Shown in pieces: positions 34,106 to 44,951 of a DNA stretch of 45,620 nucleotides. The translations under genes and the position numbers were made by a program. The stretch's first letter is position 1, and the number at the start of each line of letters is the position of its first letter. Origin of the DNA: an uncultured Pseudomonadales bacterium (GTDB taxonomy: Bacteria; Pseudomonadota; Gammaproteobacteria; Pseudomonadales; Porticoccaceae); the NCBI GenBank assembly GCA_943787675.1, contig CALSNK010000027.1, positions 1 through 45,620 on the forward strand, given 5' to 3'. The notes under the pieces are model-generated. The model made no database searches. It saw only the letters and a program-made list of their open reading frames with translations, and was not told the origin of the DNA.

Positions 34106-35263
34106 TTATTTAGATTGATGAGCAAGCTGATTGTCCACCGGAGCGGCATAGGCATCAATCACTATCTGACGATGATCTGCAGGTATTTGGCTAAGATGTG
34201 ACTCAAAAGAGGCTTGAGCATTGGACCAGTCTTCGTCTGGCCACTGTTGCTGCAGTTCTTCTAGTCTGTCTAATACATCGGTATTGCCCTGCATCTGCCA
34301 AGCAATAATATTGGTTGGGAATAGTTGGTAATGACTGAAAATTTGACGATCCACTTCGGCAGCCAAGGCATCGGCATTTTCAAAGCTGCTACCTACCGGC
34401 TGACCAAAGTTCACATGAATGCGGCCCTTGTAACCGAGTATTCCTTTTTGAATGGTGTCGAGATCTTCGAATTCTTTTTTAACGTAGGCAGTACCCTGCT
34501 CGGCAGAATAAAGTTCCCGGGCCTTGTCGGCATCGCAGGGATCGTATTCGTAGGAGATAGACACGGGAATTACATTTAATTCGCCAATGGCGGCTGCAAA
34601 ATCTTGCCCTTCCCCTTTAGACAGGGCGAGCATTTTTAGTAGTGCGGTTTCTGTGCGATCGCGACCATTTTTGGCACGCCCTTCAGCCTGCGCAATCCAA
34701 ATAGATACCTGTTCTTGGCTGATACTGTGACGAATATAGCGGGACAGTTTCTTTAAGGCCTCGAGCTTTCCACGTCGGCTTGCCTCCGAACGTTTAACAA
34801 TAAAGCTGCGGTTAACCCGCATTAGATCGGCGGCAAAGGGTTTGCTTAATAGGTTGTCGCCAATGGCGATACGCACACTCTCTTGTCCGGCCATCAATAA
34901 GCCTAAACAGACCAGAGCGGGATCGAGGGCGATGTCTCGATGGTTACTCATAAATAGAGCCGCTTTGCTGGAATCTAGATTATCAAGACCGCCAAAGCTG
35001 TAACCGTCGGTGGTGGCGTCGAGTACGTTTTTCAGGCCTTCGGTCATCTGTACCTGAAGGTCATTTACTGTGCCCATGTGTCTGGTTAATTTACGCAATC
35101 CAAAGCGAATAAAGGGCCGTGCTAACCAGGGGCACAGCTTGGCCAACAGGGGCGCTTTGCGACTTAGCAGAAGATCAATAAATTCGGAATCGGCAATTAG
35201 CCGCGCTATAACGGCGGGAACTTCATCATCGCCATAGGGACGAATATCATCAAATTCACTCAT
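34106..35263 (-). CDS. Glycerol-3-phosphate/1-acylglycerol-3-phosphate acyltransferase-like protein
   Basis: 385 aa. The PlsC/LPLAT motif I is present as FMSNHRDIALDPALV near residue 110 (H-x4-D), followed by RVNRSFIVKRSEASR and WIAQAEGRAKNGRDRTETALLKML, which hold the later acyltransferase motifs (EGR). It has no strong membrane anchor and is larger than PlsC. It probably acylates a lysophospholipid or glycerol phosphate at the membrane; exact substrate is unknown. It lies 12 nt upstream of dinG and 32 nt after pyrB on the same strand. Confidence 0.85.
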   Translation of the reverse strand: MSEFDDIRPYGDDEVPAVIARLIADSEFIDLLLSRKAPLLAKLCPWLARPFIRFGLRKLTRHMGTVNDLQVQMTEGLKNVLDATTDGYSFGGLDNLDSSKAALFMSNHRDIALDPALVCLGLLMAGQESVRIAIGDNLLSKPFAADLMRVNRSFIVKRSEASRRGKLEALKKLSRYIRHSISQEQVSIWIAQAEGRAKNGRDRTETALLKMLALSKGEGQDFAAAIGELNVIPVSISYEYDPCDADKARELYSAEQGTAYVKKEFEDLDTIQKGILGYKGRIHVNFGQPVGSSFENADALAAEVDRQIFSHYQLFPTNIIAWQMQGNTDVLDRLEELQQQWPDEDWSNAQASFESHLSQIPADHRQIVIDAYAAPVDNQLAHQSK

Positions 35264-35295
35264 GGGCTAATTATCTTTTTTTGTTATTAGTGGCA

Positions 35296-36309
35296 TTAAA
35301 CCTGCCTTGAGTTGTACCAGCGCACGTCGTAGGAGAACTCGTCGACTTTGTCGGCCACATCAAGGACCAGTGCAAACAGTGCCATACGCACTAACACCCC
35401 ATTATCGGCCTGGCGGAAAATTGCCAGGTTGGGGTTATTGTCTAGGTCACTGTCTAGCTCGTTGGCATCGGCCCGAGAATCTCTCGGCAATGGATGCATT
35501 ATTACGGTGTTGGGCTGGCAAAATTCGGTATAAATCGCCTGATTAAGACGGAACTTGCCACGGTACAGATCCGCTTCTTCTTTGGTGGAGAAACGCTCTT
35601 CTTGAATTCGGGTGGAGTACACAATATCCACGTCGACAATGCTATTGGTCAGCTCGTGGGAGATGGTAACTTGCACACCGGCACTGCGCATCTGCTCTAC
35701 GATTGCTTCAGGTAGAGTCAGTTCTTCCGGTGAAATTAGGATCACCTGAACATTGTTGTACAGAGACAGTAACTTACTCAGGGAATGCACGGTACGGCCA
35801 TGGCGTAAATCACCGATCATGGCAATTTTAAGGCCGTCGATGGTCTGGCCTCGGGCGGCAATTTCCTGACGAATGGTGTACAGGTCTAGCAATGCCTGAG
35901 TGGGATGTTCATTAGCGCCATCACCACCATTGAGCACGGGGACTCGACTGGCGGATGCGAAGTCGGCAACCGATCCCTCTTGCGGGTGGCGCATACAGAT
36001 AACGTCGCTAAACCCGGACAGCACTCTGGCGGTATCTTGCAGTGATTCACCTTTAACCAGTGCCGAGTTTTCAAAGCCGGCAGTTTCGCGAACTTCGCCG
36101 CCAAGTAAGTTGAAGGCTGAGCCAAAGCTGACGCGGGTTCGGGTACTGGCCTCAAAAAACATATTGCCGAGAATGGCACCTTCCAATACCCGGGTAACCC
36201 TTTTGCGCAGGGCATAGGGCTCCATCTGGTCGGCGACGGCGAATACGCGGTCGACATCCTGACGTTGGAATTGGTTGATTGAAAGTATATGCGCGCCGGT
36301 AAAATTCAA
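35296..36309 (-). CDS. pyrB: Aspartate carbamoyltransferase catalytic chain
   Basis: 337 aa from the TTG at 36309, which has GAGG seven bases upstream; another TTG at 36327 gives 343 aa but lacks a site. It makes N-carbamoyl-aspartate in pyrimidine synthesis. The carbamoyl-phosphate motif FEASTRTRVSF is near residue 54, and the HPTQALLDLYTI region and MHPLPRDSRADANELDSD follow, the latter replacing the usual HPLPR-EI region. Neither a regulatory pyrI nor a pyrC-like partner is next to it. It starts 43 nt after the end of sbcB. Confidence 0.94.
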   Translation of the reverse strand: MNFTGAHILSINQFQRQDVDRVFAVADQMEPYALRKRVTRVLEGAILGNMFFEASTRTRVSFGSAFNLLGGEVRETAGFENSALVKGESLQDTARVLSGFSDVICMRHPQEGSVADFASASRVPVLNGGDGANEHPTQALLDLYTIRQEIAARGQTIDGLKIAMIGDLRHGRTVHSLSKLLSLYNNVQVILISPEELTLPEAIVEQMRSAGVQVTISHELTNSIVDVDIVYSTRIQEERFSTKEEADLYRGKFRLNQAIYTEFCQPNTVIMHPLPRDSRADANELDSDLDNNPNLAIFRQADNGVLVRMALFALVLDVADKVDEFSYDVRWYNSRQV

Positions 36310-36352
36310 GCTAGTGCCTCGGGGCAAATTGATTTGGCGGATTTTAGCCTTT

Positions 36353-37808
36353 TTAACCCCCTGACTCTAGCGAAAATTCCTCTGTTACCTGTACTGCCCA
36401 AGCTTGCAGTGCTTCCAGAACCGCACGTTTATCCGCGGCAAGCTCAGTATTCCCTAGCAAGTCATTGATCTCAGCGGCTTGCTGCTGCAGCGTGAGATAA
36501 CCGGATGACTCATCTGTAAGGCGCCATTTGCAGCTTTCCTGCCAGATTTTCTGTTCTTCAGGGGACAGGGATTCAGCAAAGTAACGGGCGCGATAGTTAA
36601 ATAGCATCTGGTTGTAACGCTTATCGGCAAAATGATAATTATGGGCAGCGAAGTCGTCGGCATTGGCGCGACGGACCTCATCGAGCAGAGGCTTATCACT
36701 ATTGGGTAGAAATCCCTCATACAGCTGCTGTTCGGCCTCAGGTTTGGGTGGAAACTCGCGGTCGGCAAATACCTGACCCAATTTTGTTTGTAAATTGACC
36801 TTATTCAAGGTCTGCCAGTTTTCTTCGCAGCGCTGCATATTAATATTCAGGCCGCGCGGGCCGCTTTTTCGTCGATTAACTTATGGGTAGTCCACTACCG
36901 GTGCCTTGTTGATATGCACCACTTTTAATGGAATGCGGTTGGTGCCCTCGGGCAGATCTGCGGCGGCGGTAAATACACGACGTTGGATTTCTTCGGCGTC
37001 TAGGCTGAGCAAGTCCTCGGGATCCGCGGACAGGTCAAAGCAGATTATAGCCGTTGCTGTTAGTTGGATGTTTGGCGAGGGGGCATCATTACTGCGCCAT
37101 ACATATGGGCTTTGTCGAGCATTCCGGAGATATGGAAAGAAGGGTTCTTCTGTCCTGTAGATTAAGCATCTCTGCGATGGCTTTTTTACCGCGATTGTTC
37201 ACTACATAATCAAACAGACGGGGCTGCTTTTGTTTAACGAGCTTGGCCATGGCGATGGTCGCAGTAACATCGGACAGTGCATCGTGGGCGGCGGCATGGT
37301 CTATGCCATTGGCGGCGGTAAGATGCTCTAACTTAAAGCTGGGGCGACCCGGCTCATGGTCTGGCCATTCGATGCCTTCGGGGCGCAGGGCTCGAGTAAG
37401 GCGCATCATGTCGATAATATCCCAGCGGGAATTGCCGTTTTTCCATTCCCGCTGGTAGGGATCGTAAAAGTTGCGGTAGAGGGTGTAGCGGGTCACTTCG
37501 TCGTCAAAGCGAATGCTGTTGTAGCCCACCCCGCAAGTGCCTGGGAGTGACAGCTGCTGATGAATCGCTTCGATAAAGTCTGGTTCTGGCAGACCATGTT
37601 CCAGTGCATGCTGGGGCGTAATGCCGGTGATAAGGCAGGCCTGGGGAGCGGGCACGCAGTCTTTTTGTGGCTGGCAGTAAATAACCAGTGGTTCACCAAT
37701 CACATTGAGGTTTTCGTCGGTACGCAGACCCGCAAACTGTGAGGGCCGGTCTTTGGAAGGGTCGACACCAAAGGTCTCGTAGTCATGCCAGTAGAATGTG
37801 ATGCTCAC
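36353..37808 (-). pseudogene. sbcB: Exodeoxyribonuclease I (SbcB), frameshifted
   Basis: Two reading frames on the same strand together make ExoI, a 3'-to-5' ssDNA exonuclease. 37089-37808 (GTG start) encodes the DnaQ-like domain with FYWHDYETFG (DxE), a central VGYNSIRFDDE, and AHDALSDVTAT near residue 186. 36353-36838 encodes the C-terminal part with FNYRARYFAESLSPEEQKIW. Between them the expected protein can be read only by changing frame about five times: near 37131-37146, in the G-run 37079-37083, and near 37043-37050, 36880-36893 and 36851-36865. ExoI-like peptide such as HISGMLDKAHMYGAVMM and GTNRIPLKVVHINKAPVV persists between changes. The reconstructed length, about 484 aa, fits the family (E. 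coli 475). This is either recent decay or local sequence error. Confidence 0.9.
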
Positions 37809-37850
37809 AATGGTGCTCTCCCAGTAAATTTTATGGATTTATTATAGGTG

Positions 37851-37881
37851 AAAAAAAACGGCGCCAATAGGCGCCGTTTTA
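37851..37881 (-). terminator. Rho-independent terminator after the OmpA-family gene
   Basis: Read leftward, ACGGCGCC-TATT-GGCGCCGT is a perfect 8-bp stem with a 4-nt loop, followed by eight T. It lies 19 nt after the OmpA-family stop codon. The other strand has four T, so weaker rightward termination is possible. Confidence 0.92.
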
Positions 37882-37899
37882 ATACTGCTTTACAGATTA

Positions 37900-38859
37900 C
37901 TAGTTCATCATTACTTCTGAAAAAGACATCTCGCCAACAACACGACGGTTGCGCGCGCGGCCTTCGTCAGTTTCGTTGCTGTCTATAGGTCGGCTTTCAC
38001 CGTAACCAATCGCTGAGATACGCTCTGGGGCAATACCATAGTCAGCAGATAGTTTTGCTTTAACGGCTTTAGCGCGTCGATCAGACAGGGTGCGGTTGTA
38101 CTCATCTCCGCCACGGCTATCGGTATGGCCTTCTAGAACCAGCTCGATATCTTCGTGAACGCTCATGGCTGCAGCAATAGCGTCTAGCTGATCGCCATAC
38201 ACGGCCAGGACAGTGTCTTGGTTAAATTCGAATTCAACATTGAGGCGAATAGTAATGGTGCGAACTTCTGGCTCTTCGTCAACCATGGGTGCCGGCGCTG
38301 TCTCTGGTGCTGCGATAGGTGCAGGTGCCGGAGCTGGTGCAGATTTTTTGCCAAACATATGGTTTAGAGACAGCTGGAAACCTAGGTCTTCACCGTCTTC
38401 TTCCTGACCCAACATGCCACGCACATCAGCGCGGAACTGAACGTTGTCATTGAGCATAGTGCCCAGACCCAGACCCACAACAATCTGTACTGACTTGTCG
38501 TCGTGGCCAGCAATCAGATTGCTAACATCGTCGAAGTTATATTGGTTTACGCCAATCAGCCCATAAGGGCGCCAGTTTGCTGCTTCGCTACCCATCCACA
38601 GTAGTCCGGTAAGACTGGTAACATCAAAGTCGTCATGACCTGTGTTTACGCCGTGACCCAACTCGATAGCAACGTTTTCGTTAATGTATTTGCCGACTTG
38701 CAGACCCGCTTGTGAGCCCTGGTAATCATCTGTAATAGCATGTTCGCTATCCAGATCGTAATATCCTAATGTTCCACCTAAGTACCAGCTATCCGTAGCG
38801 GCAGCAGCACCAGAGGCTAAAATCACCAGTGTGCCAATGATAGAATGAACAGACTTCAT
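37900..38859 (-). CDS. OmpA-family outer-membrane protein
   Basis: 319 aa. A signal peptide (MKSVHSIIGTLVILASGAAA) precedes an 8-stranded barrel-like domain (residues about 22-170; WYLGGTLGYYDLDSE through QLSLNHMFG). A proline/alanine hinge (SAPAPAPAPIAAPETAPAP) follows. The C-terminal OmpA domain carries LEGHTDSRGGDEYNRTLSDRRAKAVKAKL and IGYGESRP...GRARNRRV, with the peptidoglycan-binding Asp and Arg. It anchors the outer membrane to the cell wall. The ATG follows AAAGGGAAACGTT. A promoter-like pair lies about 45-70 nt upstream. Confidence 0.93.
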   Translation of the reverse strand: MKSVHSIIGTLVILASGAAAATDSWYLGGTLGYYDLDSEHAITDDYQGSQAGLQVGKYINENVAIELGHGVNTGHDDFDVTSLTGLLWMGSEAANWRPYGLIGVNQYNFDDVSNLIAGHDDKSVQIVVGLGLGTMLNDNVQFRADVRGMLGQEEDGEDLGFQLSLNHMFGKKSAPAPAPAPIAAPETAPAPMVDEEPEVRTITIRLNVEFEFNQDTVLAVYGDQLDAIAAAMSVHEDIELVLEGHTDSRGGDEYNRTLSDRRAKAVKAKLSADYGIAPERISAIGYGESRPIDSNETDEGRARNRRVVGEMSFSEVMMN

Positions 38860-38900
38860 AACGTTTCCCTTTAATAAAAATTAAACCCCCTCGGGGCTCT

Positions 38901-38928
38901 TGTATAGCGCGTGTGTAGCGTGTGTAAA
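38901..38928 (-). promoter_or_regulatory. Possible promoter of the OmpA-family gene
   Basis: Read leftward, TTTACA (38928-38923) is followed after 16 bp by TATACA (38906-38901). The spacer is made of CACGC and CACACGCGC repeats. Just downstream a short CCC-CGAG-GGG hairpin with a T-rich run (about 38872-38897) lies in the leader and could act as a weak attenuator. Confidence 0.5.
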
Positions 38929-39040
38929 GTATACCGAGTGCATCGAGGATCCCACCTCAGTCCTCGTTTCACAAGTGTAGGCAACGGCGTAGGTTGTTTC
39001 AACAAATTATAAAAATATACGACCGGCTGCCTAGGGATTA

Positions 39041-40558
39041 TCAGCTAAGTTTTAGCGTCTTCTCTTCAATTTTTGCCTGCCAAATTTCTGGCCCGATTCG
39101 GTGCACAGATTCACCCTCGGTATCGACGGCAACAGTGACTGGCATATCTTTTACTTCAAACTCGTAAATCGCTTCCATCCCCAGTTCTGGGAAGGCAATA
39201 ACCTCAGCATGAATAATTGCTTTGGAGACTAAATAGGCAGCGCCACCCACGGCAATAAGATAGACCGCTTTGTTATCTCTAATAGCATCGATACCCATCT
39301 GACCACGCTCGGCTTTACCGATCATGCCCATCAAGCCGGTTTCTTCGAGCATGGTGCGGGTAAATTTATCCATACGGGTGGCCGTAGTCGGACCCGCGGG
39401 CCCCACTGCTTCGTCACCAATAGGATCTACCGGGCCCACGTAATAGATAAAGCGGCCGGTTAGGTCGACGGGAAGCTTCTCACCGCTGGCTAAAATATCG
39501 GTCATCTTTTTATGGGCTGCATCGCGCCCAGTTAGCATCTTGCCGGAGAGCAGCAATGTATCGCCCGGTTTCCACTGTTCGATATCTGCCTGGGTTACTG
39601 TATCTAGATTAACGCGACCGACAGACTCGTCCTGTTCCCAGGTAATGTCTGGCCAGTCTTCCAAATTCGGTGGATCTAGTTTGACTGGGCCGGAACCATC
39701 CAGTTCAAAATGCGCATGGCGGGTCGCTGCACAGTTGGGAATAATAGCGACTGCTTTGTTGGCCGCATGAGATGGATAGTCTTTAATCTTAATATCCAGC
39801 ACGGTGGTTAAACCACCTAGGCCCTGTGCACCTATGCCCAGACCGTTCACTTTATCGAACAGTTCCAGGCGCAATTCTTCGTTGCGGTTTTCCGCGCCTT
39901 TGGCCTGCAGATCATGGATATCAATATGTTCGAGTAGTGCTTCTTTGGCCATCAACATGGCTTTTTCTGCTGTACCACCCAAACCAATACCTAAAATACC
40001 TGGTGGGCACCAACCCGCACCCATAGTAGGTACCATTTTAAGCACCCAATCAACAACGGAGTCGGAGGGGTTTAGCATGGCAAATTTGGATTTTGCTTCG
40101 GAGCCGCCGCCTTTCGCCGCCACATCAATAGCGACCTTATCACCGGGCACAATTTCATAGTGAATTACTGCTGGTGTATTGTCACCGGTATTTGTCCGCG
40201 CACCATCGGGGTCAGACAGAATCGAGGCACGTAATATATTGTCTGGCAGCAGGTAGGCTTCCCGCACGCCCTGATTAATCATGTCGGTGAGGCTCATGTC
40301 CCCTTCCCACTGAACCTGCATGCCCACTTTTACAAACACGGTAACAATACCGGTGTCTTGGCAAATGGGCCGATGGCCCATGGCACACATGCGCGAGTTA
40401 ATTAGAATTTGCGCCATGGCATCTTTGGCCGACTGGGACTCTTCCCGGTCGTAGGCTTCCTTTACCGCTTTAATAAAGTCGGCTGGATGGTAGTAGGAAA
40501 TGTATTGCAGGGCGTCTGCAACACTTTGGATGACATCTTGTTGACGAATAATAGTCAT
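39041..40558 (-). CDS. Class I fumarate hydratase (iron-sulfur)
   Basis: 505 aa single-chain class I fumarase, the length of FumA/FumB-type enzymes. It interconverts fumarate and malate in the TCA cycle using a [4Fe-4S] cluster. The alpha part holds MGHRPICQDTGIVTVFVKVG and GWCPPGILGIGLGGTAEKAM and NCAATRHAHFELDG, supplying the three cysteines expected for the cluster. The beta part holds GRDAAHKKMTDIL and GPAGPTTATRMDKFT near residue 400. The ATG at 40558 starts MTIIRQQDVI. No class II fumC is in the window. Confidence 0.95.
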   Translation of the reverse strand: MTIIRQQDVIQSVADALQYISYYHPADFIKAVKEAYDREESQSAKDAMAQILINSRMCAMGHRPICQDTGIVTVFVKVGMQVQWEGDMSLTDMINQGVREAYLLPDNILRASILSDPDGARTNTGDNTPAVIHYEIVPGDKVAIDVAAKGGGSEAKSKFAMLNPSDSVVDWVLKMVPTMGAGWCPPGILGIGLGGTAEKAMLMAKEALLEHIDIHDLQAKGAENRNEELRLELFDKVNGLGIGAQGLGGLTTVLDIKIKDYPSHAANKAVAIIPNCAATRHAHFELDGSGPVKLDPPNLEDWPDITWEQDESVGRVNLDTVTQADIEQWKPGDTLLLSGKMLTGRDAAHKKMTDILASGEKLPVDLTGRFIYYVGPVDPIGDEAVGPAGPTTATRMDKFTRTMLEETGLMGMIGKAERGQMGIDAIRDNKAVYLIAVGGAAYLVSKAIIHAEVIAFPELGMEAIYEFEVKDMPVTVAVDTEGESVHRIGPEIWQAKIEEKTLKLS

Positions 40559-40575
40559 GATTCTAATTTACCGAC

Positions 40576-41332
40576 CTAGTTAGTTGAGGGTGCTGACGCA
40601 GGAGCAGTTTGCTCTAGAGCATATATTTTTTGATTAATTTGTCGACGAAAGGCTTCCATAGACTCTACCGCTTCTGCATTGCTCTTTAACTCGCTGTCGA
40701 TACGCGACAGTGAGTTATTCAAACGGTTAAGGCCATCGGCATAGCTGCGCATATTCTCGTTGGCAGCATCCAGGTCGGCACTGATACCCAGGTAGTTACC
40801 ACTGAGTGCCTTGAGGCTTTTACTGTCTTTTGCCACTGCGGTTTCCAGTGCCTGTCGCTTACTGGCCAAGAACGAGATGTCTTTTTGGTTCTTCTCGATT
40901 TTGCCTTTGTTGATGTCATTGGTGACACCCCAAAGCTTTTTGATTTCTTTCCAGTGCTTTTTAAGCTCGTCGCCCTGACGACCCAGCTTTATCTGCAAGG
41001 CGGCCCCTGACTGAGTCACGGATTCGTCGGTGTTGCTAAGGCGTGATTCCAAGGCATCGAAACGGGTTTGCAAGGCCTGATGCTTGCCACTTAGGGACGT
41101 ATACTCCAGCCAACCAAAGCCGCCGGCACCAATGATGCCCAAAACAGGCGAAAACAACCAGAAATTTCCAGCCGCCAGACATGCCGCCTACTGGTGCGCC
41201 ACCCCCGTTGCCGCTATTACCGCCGCCGCCATTCTTTTCTTTACGGGCACTGCCATTAGATGCGTCTGAGGCAGAGCGTCCAATCTGGTCGTCGCGCTGG
41301 GCAACAATGGGGTTAATGCGTTTCTTTTCCAT
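40576..41332 (-). pseudogene. Coiled-coil membrane protein of unknown function, single frameshift
   Basis: Two overlapping frames join into one protein. From the ATG at 41332 the first frame gives MEKKRINPIVAQRDDQ, a glycine-rich patch (KNGGGGNSGNGGGAPVGGM) and the start of a membrane helix (WKFLVVF). The second frame continues the helix (FSPVLGIIGAGGFGWLEY) and then a long coiled coil (LQTRFDALESRLSNTD to RRQINQKIYALEQTAPAS). A one-base insertion (or two-base loss) at about 41140-41155 restores it. The intact product would be a single-pass protein with a periplasmic coiled coil of roughly 190 residues. I do not recognise the family. It lies 17 nt after the fumarase start, reading toward it, so may share a transcript. 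Confidence 0.75.
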
Positions 41333-41453
41333 AACGTTATGGGTGTCCATGTCTGGGAAGTATTATGCGAAATATTATACGCCCATAGAGGCGTTTGGGT
41401 ATCCTTGAAGAAGCAATTTTATGGGTGTTTTTATCGAGGCAAATTTTGGGCGT

Positions 41454-41493
41454 AAAAAAACCGGTGCTGATTAATCGGCACCGGTTTTTTTTT
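41454..41493. terminator. Bidirectional rho-independent terminator
   Basis: AACCGGTGC and GCACCGGTT form a 9-bp stem around TGATTAATCG, which can itself pair further. It is flanked by seven A on the left and eight T on the right, so it can end transcripts in both directions. It is 16 nt past the stop of the leftward membrane-protein gene. Confidence 0.92.
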
Positions 41494-41508
41494 GACGCTA
41501 TTAAAACC

Positions 41509-42133
41509 TTACAGGAAGCTAAGCGCAGCAACCAATATAGCTGTCAGTGCCAAGCTTGAACCTATTACACCGTTGACGGTGGTCATTGGACCCTGCTTGC
41601 CTTTGATGGCATTGATTTGCAGTGCCAAAATAATCACTAATGCGACGGTTAAGCCTGTGCCGCCAATCGCTGTTCCATACTGACCGTAGTGCGGGCCAGC
41701 TAGCATGCCAAACAACATGGGCGCTGAGAACAATGTATTGGTACGTGAAGCCAGCAGTGCTTTTGCACCTGCTGCGGCTTTGTCGCCACCTTCTTCGATA
41801 CCTAGGGCGATTCTCTGAGCTGGCCAGATTACCATCCACACGTTGGCTGCCATCAATGTACCCATGACGGATCCCCATGATGATGAAGTTGTTGAGCACG
41901 CTTGAGATTGTGTGCAACAGATACAAACCAGTAATGAAGGTGAACATGGCGCCCCAACGGAACCACCAAAGTGCGCTAGGCGCTAGTTTTGCCTTAGCGT
42001 CGGCCAAGCCTTCTGCAGATGCTGCTTTGAAGTAGCCGCCCTGAACGAAGTTAAAGTAATACAGCATGCCAATCCAGACAATACCGAACAGCACGTGGCC
42101 CCAACGGGCTAGAAAATTAATAAATTCAATCAT
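41509..42133 (-). pseudogene. PuuD/urate-oxidase-N-like integral membrane protein, single frameshift
   Basis: From the ATG at 42133 (GAGGA upstream) the protein begins MIEFINFLARWGHVLFGIVW and continues with IGMLYYFNFVQGGYFKAA, then a helix-rich stretch ending LYLLHTISSVLNNFIIMG. A second frame resumes at once with SVMGTLMAANVWMVIWPAQRIALG and several more helices to the stop at 41509. Removing one G from the GGGG run (minus strand; 41873-41876) joins them into about 207 aa. The pattern HVLFGIVWIGMLYYFNFV resembles short membrane proteins annotated as urate hydroxylase PuuD or urate_ox_N. Function is uncertain. Confidence 0.7.
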
Positions 42134-42440
42134 GACAATTCCTCTTAGATTTTTGCCCGTATGGGCCGTATTTTTTATCGCTGCAATTGTTCTGCAATCG
42201 GGACCAAATAGCAATAAGTTAGGGCTCTGCACAGGCTTTTTAGCGATAAAATACCCAAAAAATGCTCTCTGGAGGCTGTGTACTCTTTATGTGGTTGGAT
42301 TATCTGGCCTCCCATAGTATTTAAAACCTCCTTTTTAATGGCATATTGCAACTCCCACCACCTTCATCTCGAATCCTAGCTTGGTGTCATATCGAAACCT
42401 AACTTGGCTGGTTTTCAGTAAGCGTGATTTTGGGTGCGAG
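42134..42440. other. Intergenic region left of the inverted repeat
   Basis: No credible gene. It holds the leader of the PuuD-like gene and, at 42369-42384 and 42392-42407, two imperfect 16-bp direct repeats (TCGAATCCTAGCTTGG and TCGAAACCTAACTTGG) 23 bp apart. Nothing else was recognised. Confidence 0.5.
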
Positions 42441-42608
42441 GCTCAATAGCGCCTGGGGAGCCCCTTGCGATCGGTCCCATGGGTGCAATCATTTTCAGCG
42501 TTCGCACAACTCGTTTCACTCAGACAGGGTGCTCTCTTAATCTGAAAATGTTTACACCCATAAACGGGCCCTGACTGATCCCAAGGGGCTCCCCAGGCAC
42601 TATTTGAA
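42441..42608. repeat. Long imperfect inverted repeat, MITE-like or structured RNA
   Basis: GCCTGGGGAGCCCCTTG (42451-42467) matches perfectly, inverted, at 42582-42598. Further in, GATCGGTC pairs with GACTGATC (G.U or mismatch at one position), and ATGGGTGCAATCATTTTCAG near 42479-42498 pairs imperfectly with CTGAAAATGTTTACACCCAT (42542-42561). The outer flanks CAATAG and CTATTT extend the symmetry. The central loop is about 43 nt. Each terminal arm also contains its own GGGG/CCCC hairpin. No transposase frame is present. Confidence 0.85.
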
Positions 42609-42771
42609 TTATTGCGGTACATTTAAAGAGAGTAGGAAAAAGAGAGTAGAAAAAAATTCCTAGTCATAATTTAACTCTATTTTGAGGGTAAGCCGGATCA
42701 ATGCTCCTAACGACGGGATTTGGAGATGACAGTGGTTTGAGGAGCCGGTAATAGCTCAATAGAATTTCAGC

Positions 42772-42807
42772 AAAAAAAAGCCCCAACTCAAAAGAGTCAG
42801 GGCTTTT
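42772..42807 (-). terminator. Rho-independent terminator after groL
   Basis: Read leftward, GCCCTGACTC-TTTT-GAGTTGGGGC forms a 10-bp stem with two G.U pairs, followed by eight T. It lies about 40 nt after the groL stop codon. Confidence 0.9.
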
Positions 42808-42845
42808 TGGTACTACTTTTTAGCACTACATTAGGAGTTGGAGGC

Positions 42846-44522
<1,677 letters not shown>

Positions 44523-44529
44523 TCAAAAA

Positions 44530-44823
44530 TTAAGCTTCAAGTACGGCTTTAATGTCACTCTCGCTGAGGATAATAAGCTCTTCGCCATCGATGTCGATTT
44601 TGTCGTTGCCGGCATACTGGCCAAACACAACTTTGTCGCCAATCTTAACGTCGACAGGACGAACTTCGCCGCTATCTAAGATACGGCCGCTGCCTACTGC
44701 AACTACTTCACCTTGATTTGGTTTTTCTTGGGCAGAACCCGGCAGTAAAATACCACCAGCAGTGGTCTGCTCTTCTTCTTCGCGACGAACGATAACTCGG
44801 TCGTGTAGTGGGCGAACTTTCAT
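44530..44823 (-). CDS. groS: Co-chaperonin GroES
   Basis: 97 aa heptameric lid of the GroEL chamber. [31 protein letters not shown] includes the mobile loop ([13 protein letters not shown]), and [28 protein letters not shown] is typical of the beta-barrel body. The ATG at 44823 follows GGAG. It is the first gene of the groSL operon, behind a heat-shock-type promoter. Confidence 0.98.
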   Translation of the reverse strand: MKVRPLHDRVIVRREEEEQTTAGGILLPGSAQEKPNQGEVVAVGSGRILDSGEVRPVDVKIGDKVVFGQYAGNDKIDIDGEELIILSESDIKAVLEA

Positions 44824-44899
44824 ATTGTGTATCTCCGATTATTTTCTCTTCAATAGTCTACAGTCACTTGCGAACTACAGATTTCCGCAATTGCTCTGT

Positions 44900-44928
44900 A
44901 TATTGTGACTGAGGGGTTATTTTTCAAG
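44900..44928 (-). promoter_or_regulatory. Probable sigma32 heat-shock promoter of groSL
   Basis: Read leftward, CCCCTTGAA (CTTGAA at 44928-44923) is followed after 15 bp by CACAATAT (44907-44900). The known sigma32 consensus is CTTGAA-N13-15-CCCCATNT; the -35 is perfect and the -10 partial. No CIRCE inverted repeat is present, which fits a gammaproteobacterium. The leader to groS would be about 70 nt. Confidence 0.6.
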
Positions 44929-44951
44929 GGGCAGGCTAAAATATAGCCCGA

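Noticed and set aside
44824..44951. CIRCE/HrcA operator upstream of groS
   Set aside because: No TTAGCACTC-N9-GAGTGCTAA inverted repeat is present; the signals fit sigma32 instead.
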